From: Acidimicrobiales bacterium
GTDB taxonomy: Bacteria; Actinomycetota; Acidimicrobiia; Acidimicrobiales; Poriferisodalaceae
Assembly (NCBI GenBank): GCA_041394185.1
Contig: JAWKIQ010000001.1
Location: 434,001-498,000, forward strand
Reading direction: 5' to 3'
Length of the DNA: 64,000 nt
In this document: one piece after another, positions 17,272 through 26,001 of the stretch
How positions within the stretch are numbered: the first letter of the stretch is position 1
Layout of the letters: each line of letters opens with the position of its first letter
Position numbers and translations under genes: made by a program
Notes under the pieces: model-generated
What the model saw: only the letters and a program-made list of their open reading frames with translations
Databases searched by the model: none
What the model was told of the DNA's origin: nothing

Positions 17272-19521
17272 ATGACCAACGAAGACCATTTCAGCCAAGA
17301 CACGGGCGCCGTCGTCGCCGCCGAACAAGACAGCACAGCGGCTGCCAAGTGCCCCGTCCTGCACAGCTCGCACTCCGCCACGGGATCGATGGCCAACCAG
17401 CATTGGTGGCCCAACCAGCTCAACCTGCGTCCGTTGGGCAAGAACTCGCCACTGATCGATCCGATGGGCGACGAATTCGACTACTCGGCCGAGTTCGAGA
17501 CTCTCGACCTGGCCGCCGTCAAGGCCGACATCGAAGCCGTGCTGACCGACTCGCAAGACTGGTGGCCCGCCGACTACGGCAACTACGGCCCGCTGTTCAT
17601 CCGCATGGCGTGGCACAGCGCCGGCACCTACCGCATTCACGATGGCCGAGGCGGAGCCAACACCGGTACCCAGCGGTTCGCCCCGCTGAACAGTTGGCCA
17701 GACAACGCCAACCTCGACAAGGCCAGGCGCCTGCTGTGGCCAGTGAAGTCGAAGTACGGGCGCAAGATCTCGTGGGCCGACCTCATGATCCTGGCAGGCA
17801 ACGTGGCCCTCGAGTCGATGGGGTTCGAGACCGCTGGCTTCGCCGGAGGCCGAGCCGACGTATGGGAGCCAGAGGAGGACATCTACTGGGGCCCCGAGGA
17901 CGAGTGGCTGGCAGACGAGCGCTATAGCGGCGATCGCGAACTGGCAAACCCGCTCGGCGCGGTCCAGATGGGTCTCATCTACGTGAATCCCGAGGGTCCC
18001 AACGGCAACCCCGACCCGGTTGCCGCGGCGCGAGACATCCGCGAGACCTTCGCCCGCATGGCGATGAACGATGAAGAGACCGTTGCGCTGATCGCCGGTG
18101 GCCACTCGTTCGGCAAGGTGCATGGGGCAGCGAACGCCGACGAATATGTCGGACGCGAGCCTGAGGGTGCCGGCATCGAAGAGCAGGGCCTGGGTTGGAA
18201 GAACACCTTCGGCACCGGCAAGGGCTCAGACACCATTACCAGCGGGCTCGAGGGAGCCTGGACGCCAACGCCGACGCAGTGGGACAACAGCTTCTTCGAG
18301 GTGCTGTTTGGGTACGACTGGGAGCTCACCAAGAGCCCGGCAGGTGCTTGGCAATGGCGCCCGACCGACCGCTCGGCCGACGATACCGTGCCCGACGCCC
18401 ACGATCCGCTTCGGCGGCACGCACCGATGATGCTCACCACAGACCTCGCTCTGCGGTTCGATCCCGACTACGAGAAGATCTCGAGGCGGTTCTTCGAGAA
18501 CCCTGCCGAGTTCGCCGATGCGTTTGCCAAGGCTTGGTTCAAGCTCACGCACCGCGACATGGGTCCGGTGTCTCGATACCTCGGGCCCGAGGTGCCCGCC
18601 GAGCAGTTCATCTGGCAAGACCCGATTCCGGCGGTCGATCACGCACTGGTCGACGAAGCCGACATTGCAGAGCTGAAGGCCAGGGTGCTCGGCACAGGCT
18701 TGTCGGTCGGGGCGCTGGTGAGCGCCGCCTGGGCCTCGGCTTCGACATTTCGCGACAGCGACATGCGCGGCGGCGCCAACGGCGCGCGCGTCAGGCTTGC
18801 ACCGCAGAACGGTTGGGAGGTCAACGATCCTCAGCAGCTGGCTTCGGTTCTTTCCGAGCTCGAGGCCATCAGGGCCGACTTCAACTCGGGACGCACCGAC
18901 GGCAAGGCCGTGTCCATGGCCGACCTGATCGTCCTGGCCGGCGCGGCAGCCATCGAGAAGGCGGCCGCCGATGCCGGCCACGATGTGAAGGTGCCGTTCA
19001 ACCCGGGCCGCACCGACGCGACGGCAGAACAAACAGATGCCGATTCGTTCGCGGTGCTGGAGCCCCGCGCCGATGGGTTCCGCAACTATCAGCGCCCGAG
19101 CGACAAGCGTCGCCCCGAGGAGATGCTGGTTGACCGGTCGAGCCTGCTGACCTTGACCGCACCCGAGATGACCGCGTTGGTGGGCGGTCTCAGGGTGTTG
19201 GGGGCCAACACGGGCCAATCGCTCCACGGCGTGTTCACCGACCGGCCAGGTCAGCTGACCAACGACTTCTTCGCCAACCTGCTCGACATGGGCGTCGAAT
19301 GGAAGGCGTCGACAACCGAGCACGTGTTCGAGGGTCTCGATCGCGGTACTGGGCAGGTGCGTTGGACGGCCACTTCGGTCGATCTGGTGTTCGGCTCGAA
19401 CTCGCAGCTGAGAGCGATCGCCGAGGTCTATGCCTCCGGAGACGCCGAGAGCAAGTTCGTCGACGACTTCGTAGCCGCGTGGACCAAGGTGATGGACCTC
19501 GACCGCTTCGAACTGCGCTGA
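17272..19521 (+). CDS. katG: catalase-peroxidase KatG
   Basis: 749-aa bifunctional heme catalase-peroxidase that removes hydrogen peroxide. The distal side RMAWHSAGTYR (Arg, Trp, His) and proximal GGHSFGKVHGA are intact in the N-terminal domain. The second, heme-free peroxidase-like domain follows to the C-terminus with VSAAWASASTFR. Length is standard for the family. The ATG follows AGGGAG at 17261-17266. Unlike mycobacteria there is no furA directly upstream, though the promoter carries a Fur/PerR-shaped palindrome. Confidence 0.97.
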   Translation: MTNEDHFSQDTGAVVAAEQDSTAAAKCPVLHSSHSATGSMANQHWWPNQLNLRPLGKNSPLIDPMGDEFDYSAEFETLDLAAVKADIEAVLTDSQDWWPADYGNYGPLFIRMAWHSAGTYRIHDGRGGANTGTQRFAPLNSWPDNANLDKARRLLWPVKSKYGRKISWADLMILAGNVALESMGFETAGFAGGRADVWEPEEDIYWGPEDEWLADERYSGDRELANPLGAVQMGLIYVNPEGPNGNPDPVAAARDIRETFARMAMNDEETVALIAGGHSFGKVHGAANADEYVGREPEGAGIEEQGLGWKNTFGTGKGSDTITSGLEGAWTPTPTQWDNSFFEVLFGYDWELTKSPAGAWQWRPTDRSADDTVPDAHDPLRRHAPMMLTTDLALRFDPDYEKISRRFFENPAEFADAFAKAWFKLTHRDMGPVSRYLGPEVPAEQFIWQDPIPAVDHALVDEADIAELKARVLGTGLSVGALVSAAWASASTFRDSDMRGGANGARVRLAPQNGWEVNDPQQLASVLSELEAIRADFNSGRTDGKAVSMADLIVLAGAAAIEKAAADAGHDVKVPFNPGRTDATAEQTDADSFAVLEPRADGFRNYQRPSDKRRPEEMLVDRSSLLTLTAPEMTALVGGLRVLGANTGQSLHGVFTDRPGQLTNDFFANLLDMGVEWKASTTEHVFEGLDRGTGQVRWTATSVDLVFGSNSQLRAIAEVYASGDAESKFVDDFVAAWTKVMDLDRFELR

Positions 19522-19546
19522 GGCAGCCCTGGGTACGGCGGTGGTC

Positions 19547-20539
19547 CTAGGCCGAATGTGGCGCCGGCGTCGGGCGGGAACGAATCTGGCCGATCCCGAA
19601 CCTGATCGCCGCAATGGTCGCCACACCCAGGACCGCCGTCGAAACCAGCAGGTCTCCTCGCTCGGACCATGCAAAGGCAAGCCTTGCCAACGGGTGGCCG
19701 GCGATGGCGGCGACGGCGGCAACGGCGGCGACCGCTACTGCGGCTACCCAGATCCGATGTCTCAGCTCTTGCCTGGGTGCCGGCCACGCTACGACAACCG
19801 CATAGACGGCAAGGTTCGCCATGAACGCAATGTTCAACACAAGCGCCACAGACATGTGGAACAACACGGCGAAGGCCACAACTCGGCGGGTCCACCGAAC
19901 CGAGAAGATCGCCGGGATCCATGCCAGCTCGAACAACACAGTGGCCCAGTCGACAACCTCGTCGACCACGCCGATGTGGTTGTCGACCGCTTGCCGGGCC
20001 AAGAAGCCGTCGCCGCCCCTGGCGAACACATGATTGAGTTGGTGACCAAAGGTGGCTGAGTAGGTCGGGTCGAGCCATCCGCCGCGCATCTTGGCGATGG
20101 CAGCGGTCGCCATCGCTGAGGCCAACAACACCATCAGCAGGGACACGGCCCAGCCGCTGGACGTGTCGGCGCTTTCGTCTTCGTCGGAGTTGCGACTGTC
20201 GAAGGAGATCGCATTTCCCCAGCCCGAGAAGGCCATCGCCAGCGGCACCGCCCACATGAACGTGTTGTGGTCGATCTTGCCGAACGAGTACTCGATGCCG
20301 GCAAGGGTTGCCAACGCGCCTGCAGCGACCAGCGACGCCGCCTTGGTCTTGAATCCGGCTACGACGGCTACCAGTGCCAGCGCTGCCACCGTGGTCACGG
20401 CGAGGATCGCCCAGGCGGGCGGGGTCGATTCCAGGATCAGCATGGGGCCGAACGGTGGTTCGAACCAGCTTCCTGGCAAGTCGGAAACCCAGCCGGGCAC
20501 CGGGAACAACAAGGTCAGGGCGTAGATGCCGTAGATCAT
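19547..20539 (-). CDS. HTTM-domain membrane protein (5' end probably frameshifted)
   Basis: 330 aa in the intact frame, with multiple transmembrane helices and the features of HTTM (vitamin-K gamma-carboxylase-like) membrane proteins. The literal first ATG at 20539 falls inside RLAIIRMIYGIYA, which reads as mid-domain. A GTG at 20607, overlapping the stop of the upstream gene as GTGA, opens VSDLDRFFFRTWVIAP in another frame, exactly what an HTTM N-terminus looks like. One extra C in the C4 tract at 20561-20564 would join them. The true gene is probably 19547-20607. Confidence 0.7.
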   Translation of the reverse strand: MIYGIYALTLLFPVPGWVSDLPGSWFEPPFGPMLILESTPPAWAILAVTTVAALALVAVVAGFKTKAASLVAAGALATLAGIEYSFGKIDHNTFMWAVPLAMAFSGWGNAISFDSRNSDEDESADTSSGWAVSLLMVLLASAMATAAIAKMRGGWLDPTYSATFGHQLNHVFARGGDGFLARQAVDNHIGVVDEVVDWATVLFELAWIPAIFSVRWTRRVVAFAVLFHMSVALVLNIAFMANLAVYAVVVAWPAPRQELRHRIWVAAVAVAAVAAVAAIAGHPLARLAFAWSERGDLLVSTAVLGVATIAAIRFGIGQIRSRPTPAPHSA

Positions 20540-20603
20540 CCGGATGATGGCCAGGCGGTCGGGGCAATCACCCAGGTGCGAAAGAAGAACCGATCGAGAT
20601 CGC

Positions 20604-21161
20604 TCACGAACACACCTCGCAGATCACGACCAGTGTCGTCACGTTGCGCTCGATCACGTCCCCCGAGTCGGTGTCGGTGAGCGTTTCGTCGGTTATCACT
20701 TCGAGCCGCGACGGTGAGGCGCCGGTGGCCTCGGTCACGGCGTCGACCAGAACCGATTGTGTGTCGGCGGCGGTGCGGTAGTCGAGGGGTTGATTTCGCC
20801 TGAGAGGCGAGCCCGCGCCGACGGTGTCCCAGACGATCCGCGCCAGACCACCGCTGGGAGCTTCGAGCTTCGGACGCATGCGGTTGGCGACTATCTGTTG
20901 GATGCTCACCTCGACATCGGGGAACACCTCATCGAAGCCGATCTCTGCCACCTGGTCGGCATCTCCGAACGAGGCGAGCAGCTTGTACTCGCGCGCCGTG
21001 GTTACGCCGTCTTCGACCGGTGCGTCGTCGAAGCCGGGGAGCCTGCCGGTTGGGAAAGGTTCGGCTCCGTGACGGGCAAGGCCGTAGCTGCCGAACGAGA
21101 ACAGAACAATCGCTATTGCTGCAAGCCGAATAGCGATCGCGCCTCGTCGGGATCCACCCAT
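20604..21161 (-). CDS. hypothetical single-pass membrane or exported protein
   Basis: 185 aa with an N-terminal hydrophobic segment (IAIRLAAIAIVLFSFGSYG) after positive charges, consistent with a signal anchor, followed by a soluble region ending in LVVICEVCS. No family is recognised. Its TGA overlaps the GTG that probably starts the HTTM gene, so the two form a coupled pair; similar small periplasmic partners are often found next to HTTM proteins. The ATG at 21161 is preferred over the longer frame because upstream sequence is Arg/Pro-rich noise. Confidence 0.6.
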   Translation of the reverse strand: MGGSRRGAIAIRLAAIAIVLFSFGSYGLARHGAEPFPTGRLPGFDDAPVEDGVTTAREYKLLASFGDADQVAEIGFDEVFPDVEVSIQQIVANRMRPKLEAPSGGLARIVWDTVGAGSPLRRNQPLDYRTAADTQSVLVDAVTEATGASPSRLEVITDETLTDTDSGDVIERNVTTLVVICEVCS

Positions 21162-21270
21162 GGTGCAGATGGTACAACGGCACGATCGCGGCGGAGCCGT
21201 ATAGGCGCGAGAGTCCCGGCCCGCTGGGGGCTGCGCCGAGCGCGGCGCCGACAGCACCCGATCGGCTGGC

Positions 21271-22209
21271 TCAAGCGAAGGTGTCGAGCCAGCCCACAAG
21301 CGCTTCGCGCTGCTTGTCGCTGCCTCCGGTTCCGGGAACGTACTGGGTCGATCGGGGGCGTCGGTCGAGCCAGAAGGTTCCGGGCTGGTGGTCGCCGCCG
21401 GTGGCGGCCAACCAGATCATCGTGTCGGCGCCTTCTTCGGCGTTGCGCAGGAGTGGCCCGGTGACCTTCTTGAAGCCTGGCAGAGAGGCCGCGACGCCGG
21501 GGGTGTCGACCCAGCCCGGGTGCATCGAGTGCATCACCACATCAGGAGCCCACTTCGGACCAAGGTGTGCAACCAACTCGACCTGCGCCCGCTTGGCGCG
21601 CGCATAGGCGACCGAACCGTTGTAGTTGCGCTCGGACATCTCGAGGCGCTCGAGGTCGAACTTCTGGGTGTACATGCCGCCGCTGGACATCCACACGACC
21701 CGTGCGCCGTCGGTGAGTCTGGGACGGAGCCGCGTGGTCAGCAGGTAGGGCCCGATGAGGTGTGAGGCCAGTGTCTGCTCTATGCCAGCGGAGTTGGTCT
21801 CGTAACGGTCCGTGAGGGCCCCGGCGTTGTGGCACAGCATCGATATCGGCGGACCTTCGCCAAGAGCGGCGACGGCCGCCTCGACCGATTCGAAGTCTCC
21901 GGTGTCGACCGCCAACGAACTGGCGTGGCCGGCATGACCTGCATCGTTTAGGTCGGCGGCTGCCGCGGCGGCCCGCTCGGGTGAGCGCGAGGTCACCACC
22001 ACCTCGGCGCCCAGCGCCATCAGGCCCGCGGCAGCGGCGCGTCCGATTCCGCTTGAAGAGCCGGTTACCACGGCGCGTTGGCCGCTCAGGTCGACGTGTA
22101 CAGGTGCGTGGTCGAACAGCGCGCCCCTGGCCCGGCTGCCTATCTTCGTGAAGCTGCCGACCACGGTGGCTTCAAGGGCTGTGTCGGCGATCTGGCGTAG
22201 CGAGAGCAT
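21271..22209 (-). CDS. SDR, DHRS12-like
   Basis: 312-aa short-chain dehydrogenase with an N-terminal extension of about 40 aa before the cofactor loop VVTGSSSGIGRA. The active site is Ser in WMSSGGMYTQKF and YARAK, and the C-terminus (FWLDRRPRSTQY) resembles the DHRS12/retinol-dehydrogenase-like group, which binds lipidic substrates. It follows the flavin hydroxylase by 61 bp on the same strand and is the last gene of the TetR-linked operon. Confidence 0.8.
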   Translation of the reverse strand: MLSLRQIADTALEATVVGSFTKIGSRARGALFDHAPVHVDLSGQRAVVTGSSSGIGRAAAAGLMALGAEVVVTSRSPERAAAAAADLNDAGHAGHASSLAVDTGDFESVEAAVAALGEGPPISMLCHNAGALTDRYETNSAGIEQTLASHLIGPYLLTTRLRPRLTDGARVVWMSSGGMYTQKFDLERLEMSERNYNGSVAYARAKRAQVELVAHLGPKWAPDVVMHSMHPGWVDTPGVAASLPGFKKVTGPLLRNAEEGADTMIWLAATGGDHQPGTFWLDRRPRSTQYVPGTGGSDKQREALVGWLDTFA

Positions 22210-22270
22210 TTGTCTGTTCTATCCGCCACCGCGAGCTCTGAAACCCGGCGGCGATCGGATGCCAGCGTGT

Positions 22271-23956
22271 CTAACGGTGAAACACCGCACTCAACGCGTC
22301 GTCGAACGTGTGGGCCGATGGGGCCATGCCCGTATGGCTGCGCCAGGCGATGTGCTGGTCTGGGCGCACCAGCAGTGCAGACTCGGCCGGCAGGCAGCAC
22401 AGGTGGCGCCACTCTTCGAGCGGCTCGGTGTCGATCCCGACCCGGCAATGAGCCATCGGGATACCCGCCGCCCGGGCGCTGCCTACATGTCGGATCCATC
22501 GGTCGTGGCTGTCGGTAGGGCCGAAGCTGATCAGGGTCGGTCCGTCGTACCCCACCAGGTCCAGGGTCGATCGACCGTCGACGAGCCACCAGTGAGGCAG
22601 CCGGCTGCCGACCACGGCCGTTGGGTCGAAGGGTGTGGGGTCGACGATGGGCTCGGGCGATGGGCCGTCCCGCAACAACGACCCTTCGCCGTAGGTGTAG
22701 CCAAGCTGCAGGCCAAGCATGTCGAAGTGGGTCGACTGGGCGTCGACAGCAGCGGCGATTTGCTCGGCCGAGGCAGGGTCGTCGAGCGCTCTGTGAAGGG
22801 TCTGCGTTGTCGGGTCGGTGGTCAGACCCAGAGCCTCGCCCAGCAGCACCATCTTCATGGCGTTCTCGGTGCTCTGCCTGCAGTTCTGGTGGGCGATCGG
22901 CAACCGCTCGGTCTGGAAGTCGTCCAGCAGGCTCGGCTCCGCCCAGCCCTCGGCGATGGCGGCCAGGCGCCACACCAGGTTGTGGGCGTCGGCCACACCG
23001 GTGTTGAGGCCCATACCTCCGGTAGGGGGGAACCTGTGGGCAGCGTCTCCGACCAGGAAGACGCGGTCTGCGGCCATCCGCTCGGCCACCTGTGCGCTCA
23101 TGTTCCAGGGGCCAGAACCGATGATGTCGACGTCTGGTGCACCGTCGGCCATGGCCTGTCGGACCAACTCGCGGCAGCGATCGGCTGTGAAGTCTGCCGG
23201 AGCGTCCTTCGACGGGTCATAGGCGCTCATGAACACCCACTCTGACCTGATGTCGTGGGCGACGAAGGTGCCGCGGGCGGCAGGGTCCAGAACGAAGTGC
23301 AGCACGCCCGGATTGTCGGCCAGCAGGCCGCTGAGGTCGGCGGTGAAGTGGATGGCCATGTAGCTCTGCAGCGAGGCTGGGCCAAGCATCTCGATGCCCA
23401 GGGCCTTGCGCACGCGGCTGGAGGCCCCGTCGGCAGCGATGAGCCGGTCGCTGCGAATGGTGCGCTCGTTGCCGTGCGCGTCGGCCACGGTCGAGGTGAC
23501 ACCGTCGTCGTCCTGGGTGAGTTCGAGCCAGGTGGTTCCGTAGCGAAGATCGACCAGAGCGTGGTCGTCGGCGGCAGCTGCCAGCAGCGGCTCGAGGTGG
23601 TGCTGAGAGATATTGCGCAACGGAGTGGGGGTGTGGCACAGGCTCTCGTCGCCCTGGCGTTCGAAGGGCAGCCGGCCGACGACCCGTTCGCCCAGGCGGG
23701 TGACGAAGTTGACGTGGCCGGCATCGGCGGGGTCTTGGGCCAGCGCTGTGACGGTCTCCATGTCGAGACCCATCTGGCGGAAGATCTCGAGGGTCCGGCC
23801 GTTTATGACATGGGCCGCGGGTTGGGTCTGGAACCCCTTGCGCCGCTCCACAACCACACTTCGCAGACCGCGCCGCGCCAACAGAAGAGCTGTGGCCAGG
23901 CCCACGGGTCCGGCGCCGACGATGAGATGGTCTGTCGCTTCAGATGAGCCCGTCAT
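22271..23956 (-). CDS. FAD-dependent aromatic hydroxylase (PheA/TfdB/MhpA type)
   Basis: 561-aa class A flavoprotein monooxygenase. The FAD motifs are IVGAGPVGLATALLLARRG (GxGxxG) at about residues 12-30, a DG motif in IAADGASSRVRKALG near 160, and a GD motif in VFLVGDAAHRFPPTGGMG near 300. The C-terminal thioredoxin-like domain expected for phenol- or MhpA-type enzymes is suggested by length. The ATG at 23956 overlaps the end of the upstream SDR by 17 bp. With the extradiol-type dioxygenase at 24720 it suggests ortho-hydroxylation then ring cleavage of a phenolic compound; substrate unknown. Confidence 0.88.
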   Translation of the reverse strand: MTGSSEATDHLIVGAGPVGLATALLLARRGLRSVVVERRKGFQTQPAAHVINGRTLEIFRQMGLDMETVTALAQDPADAGHVNFVTRLGERVVGRLPFERQGDESLCHTPTPLRNISQHHLEPLLAAAADDHALVDLRYGTTWLELTQDDDGVTSTVADAHGNERTIRSDRLIAADGASSRVRKALGIEMLGPASLQSYMAIHFTADLSGLLADNPGVLHFVLDPAARGTFVAHDIRSEWVFMSAYDPSKDAPADFTADRCRELVRQAMADGAPDVDIIGSGPWNMSAQVAERMAADRVFLVGDAAHRFPPTGGMGLNTGVADAHNLVWRLAAIAEGWAEPSLLDDFQTERLPIAHQNCRQSTENAMKMVLLGEALGLTTDPTTQTLHRALDDPASAEQIAAAVDAQSTHFDMLGLQLGYTYGEGSLLRDGPSPEPIVDPTPFDPTAVVGSRLPHWWLVDGRSTLDLVGYDGPTLISFGPTDSHDRWIRHVGSARAAGIPMAHCRVGIDTEPLEEWRHLCCLPAESALLVRPDQHIAWRSHTGMAPSAHTFDDALSAVFHR

Positions 23957-24716
23957 AACTGCCCCCGTCGAGTTGCAGGTTCTGGCCCGATATGTAGCCC
24001 GCCTGGGCGCTGCACAAGAACGCGCACGCGTCGCCGACCTCGGAAGGTAGGCCCAGCCGGCGGGCCGCGATGGTCGATCGCATGTGTTCGTAGGCCTGCT
24101 CGACGGTGATGCCGGCTCGCTCGGCGTGGCGCGACGCCATCTGCTGCTGGCGAGCGGTGTTGATTCGTTCGGGCAAGATGTTGTTGATCGTGACGTTGTG
24201 GCGGGCCACATCACGCGACAGCGATTTGGACACCGATGTCAGCCCGGCACGGGCTCCCGTCGACAAGCCCATGGCCGAGACCGGCGTCTTCACCATGGCC
24301 GACGTGATGTTGACGATGCGCCCGAACCCTCGTTGGCACATGCCGTCGAGCACGGATCGGATCATCGCAAGGGGAGCGAGCATGTTGGCGTCGAGGGCGG
24401 ACAGCCATTCCTCGCGTTCCCAATCGGCGAATCGGCCCGGGGGAGGGCCCCCGTTGTTGTTGATCAGGATGTCGGGCTCTGGGCAGGCGGCCAGCAGTGC
24501 ATCACGAGTCGACTCGTGGGTGATGTCTCCCACCACGTACTCGACTATGGCCCCCGTGTCGGCAAGGGTCTTGGCGGCGGCCTCGAGTTGCTGGGCATCG
24601 CGGCCGTTGATGATGACGTTCACACCCTCGCGGGCCAGCGATTCGGCACACGCGTAGCCCAGCCCTCGGCTCGACGCACAGACGATGGCCCGTCGGCCCG
24701 ATATTCCAAGGTCCAT
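23940..24716 (-). CDS. atypical SDR family protein (LS.GAR subgroup)
   Basis: 258-aa SDR with cofactor-region sequence CASSRGLGYACAES and NNNGGPPPG. The canonical YxxxK is absent; the aligned segment is GLSTGARAG, with Ser in place of Tyr and Arg in place of Lys. A known FabG-like subgroup carries this substitution together with the NNGGPP motif. The C-terminus YISGQNLQLDGG is SDR-typical. It sits between the VOC dioxygenase (3-bp gap) and the hydroxylase (17-bp overlap), so it belongs to the operon. Catalysis may differ from classical reductases. Confidence 0.8.
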   Translation of the reverse strand: MDLGISGRRAIVCASSRGLGYACAESLAREGVNVIINGRDAQQLEAAAKTLADTGAIVEYVVGDITHESTRDALLAACPEPDILINNNGGPPPGRFADWEREEWLSALDANMLAPLAMIRSVLDGMCQRGFGRIVNITSAMVKTPVSAMGLSTGARAGLTSVSKSLSRDVARHNVTINNILPERINTARQQQMASRHAERAGITVEQAYEHMRSTIAARRLGLPSEVGDACAFLCSAQAGYISGQNLQLDGGSYDGLI

Positions 24717-24719
24717 CGG

Positions 24720-25292
24720 TCAGCCCTGGCCGGCGTCTGAAAGCTTGGCGGCGAAGTCGGCCTTCCACCGGTCGAAGGGTTGGAACTCGGGTTGGTCCTG
24801 CAGCTGGTCGCGGGTCCACAGCTCGATCGCCTCGTTCGATTGACCGAGGTCGAGGCTTTCGCCGTAGGGCTGGGCGACGTGAAAGGGCGTGTCGACGAAG
24901 CACTCGAGGCCGTTGCCCTCGGGGTCGTTGAAGTAGACCGACCAGGCGTTGCCGTGGGAGATGGGGATTGTGTTGTCGACGCCGGCATCGGCCAGGCGGG
25001 TGGCGATCGAGCGCAGATCGTCGAGCGTCTCGACGCGGAAGGCGAGATGGTCGGCCAGTACGAACTGGTGTTGTGATGATTCAGAGCCACCCACCAGGAC
25101 GATCTGGTGATGAGCGGTGGGGTCCTGGCTCAAGAACGCCATGTCGGGTGCGCCAGGCATTGGGGCGCCCCGATTGGTGACGTGAAATCCCAAGACGTCG
25201 CAGTAGAAGGCGACCATGCGGTCGACGTCCTGGACCGCCACCGTTGCGTGGCCCAGCGTCAGCCGCGGCCTGGATGTGTTGTCGTCGGACAT
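24720..25292 (-). CDS. VOC-family extradiol-type dioxygenase
   Basis: 190-aa vicinal-oxygen-chelate protein. Probable metal ligands are His in LTLGHATVAVQD, His in VLADHLAFRV and Glu in GNGLECFVDTPF, the 2-His-1-Glu pattern of catechol 2,3-dioxygenase-like enzymes. The ATG at 25292 follows GAGGGGGAT. It is the first gene of the operon running to 21271 and is divergent from a TetR regulator. Extradiol ring cleavage is the most natural role beside a flavin hydroxylase, but glyoxalase-like or resistance functions are possible in this superfamily. Confidence 0.8.
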   Translation of the reverse strand: MSDDNTSRPRLTLGHATVAVQDVDRMVAFYCDVLGFHVTNRGAPMPGAPDMAFLSQDPTAHHQIVLVGGSESSQHQFVLADHLAFRVETLDDLRSIATRLADAGVDNTIPISHGNAWSVYFNDPEGNGLECFVDTPFHVAQPYGESLDLGQSNEAIELWTRDQLQDQPEFQPFDRWKADFAAKLSDAGQG

Positions 25293-25315
25293 GGATATCC
25301 CCCTCGGAGTCAGAC

Positions 25316-25348
25316 TGGGAGTCTTCCCAATATTGACATCATTGTCAA
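25316..25348. promoter_or_regulatory. two adjacent inverted repeats between VOC operon and tetR
   Basis: TGGGA-4nt-TCCCA (25316-25329) and TTGACA-4nt-TGTCAA (25333-25348) lie side by side in the 76-bp divergent spacer. The second contains a consensus -35 TTGACA on each strand, so a repressor bound there would block both promoters. They are the likely operators of the TetR protein at 25369. Confidence 0.6.
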
Positions 25349-25368
25349 ATTGAGTGACCATCGTGTCG

Positions 25369-26001
25369 ATGAGCCAGTCGACCCAAAACCCCACGCGGGG
25401 GCACAAGAAGAAGGCGCGCACGAGGCGCCAGTTGCTCGATGCGGCGATGGCGGTTGCAGCCAAGCGGGGCGAGGCGTTCACGATCTCAGAGGTCGCCGAG
25501 CATGCCGGGGTGTCCAACGGCACCTTCTACAACTACTTCGCCGATCGCGAGGTGCTCGTGAGCGCTTTGGCAGTCGACATCGCCGAACGTTTCACGGCCG
25601 CCGGGGCCGAGGCCTACGCCGACGATGAGCCGGTGGTGCGCTTCGCCACCCTGTCGATGCTGGCCCTGGTGCAAGCCCGCACGGCCCCCGAGGTGTTCGG
25701 CGCGATGTCCAGGCTCGATGTGCTGCGTGATGCGTCGCTGGACAAGGGGCCGCTGCGCTTCTTGGTAGAAGACCTGCGCTCGGGAGCCGAGGCCGGACGG
25801 CTATCGCTGGCTTCGGTCGATGCCGCCGTCGACCTTGTGGTGGGCTCGCTGCTGATGGCATCCAGGCGCATCGCCGAAACCGGCGACGATCCGAACCATC
25901 GCCGAGCGGTGATCTCGCACGTGTTGATGGCGTTGGGTCTGCCCGGCGCCGAGGCGGCGGCGATCACCGAGATCGCAGATCAGCGGGTGGGACGCGTCTA
26001 G
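25369..26001 (+). CDS. TetR family transcriptional regulator
   Basis: 210-aa regulator with an N-terminal helix-turn-helix: FTISEVAEHAGVSNGTFYNYFADREVLVSA at about residues 37-66. The variable C-terminal domain presumably binds an aromatic ligand or CoA ester. ATG 25369 is used; a GTG at 25354 in frame is an alternative. Divergent from the hydroxylase/dioxygenase operon with paired inverted repeats between them, so it probably represses that operon and itself. Its last 4 bp overlap the convergent fumarase gene. Confidence 0.88.
   Translation: MSQSTQNPTRGHKKKARTRRQLLDAAMAVAAKRGEAFTISEVAEHAGVSNGTFYNYFADREVLVSALAVDIAERFTAAGAEAYADDEPVVRFATLSMLALVQARTAPEVFGAMSRLDVLRDASLDKGPLRFLVEDLRSGAEAGRLSLASVDAAVDLVVGSLLMASRRIAETGDDPNHRRAVISHVLMALGLPGAEAAAITEIADQRVGRV

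Noticed and set aside
20517..20539. TGA after the short GTG-frame peptide at 20607 as another selenocysteine codon
   Set aside because: The continuing homology lies in a different frame, so a one-base indel explains it; no UxxC context or SECIS-like hairpin is present.
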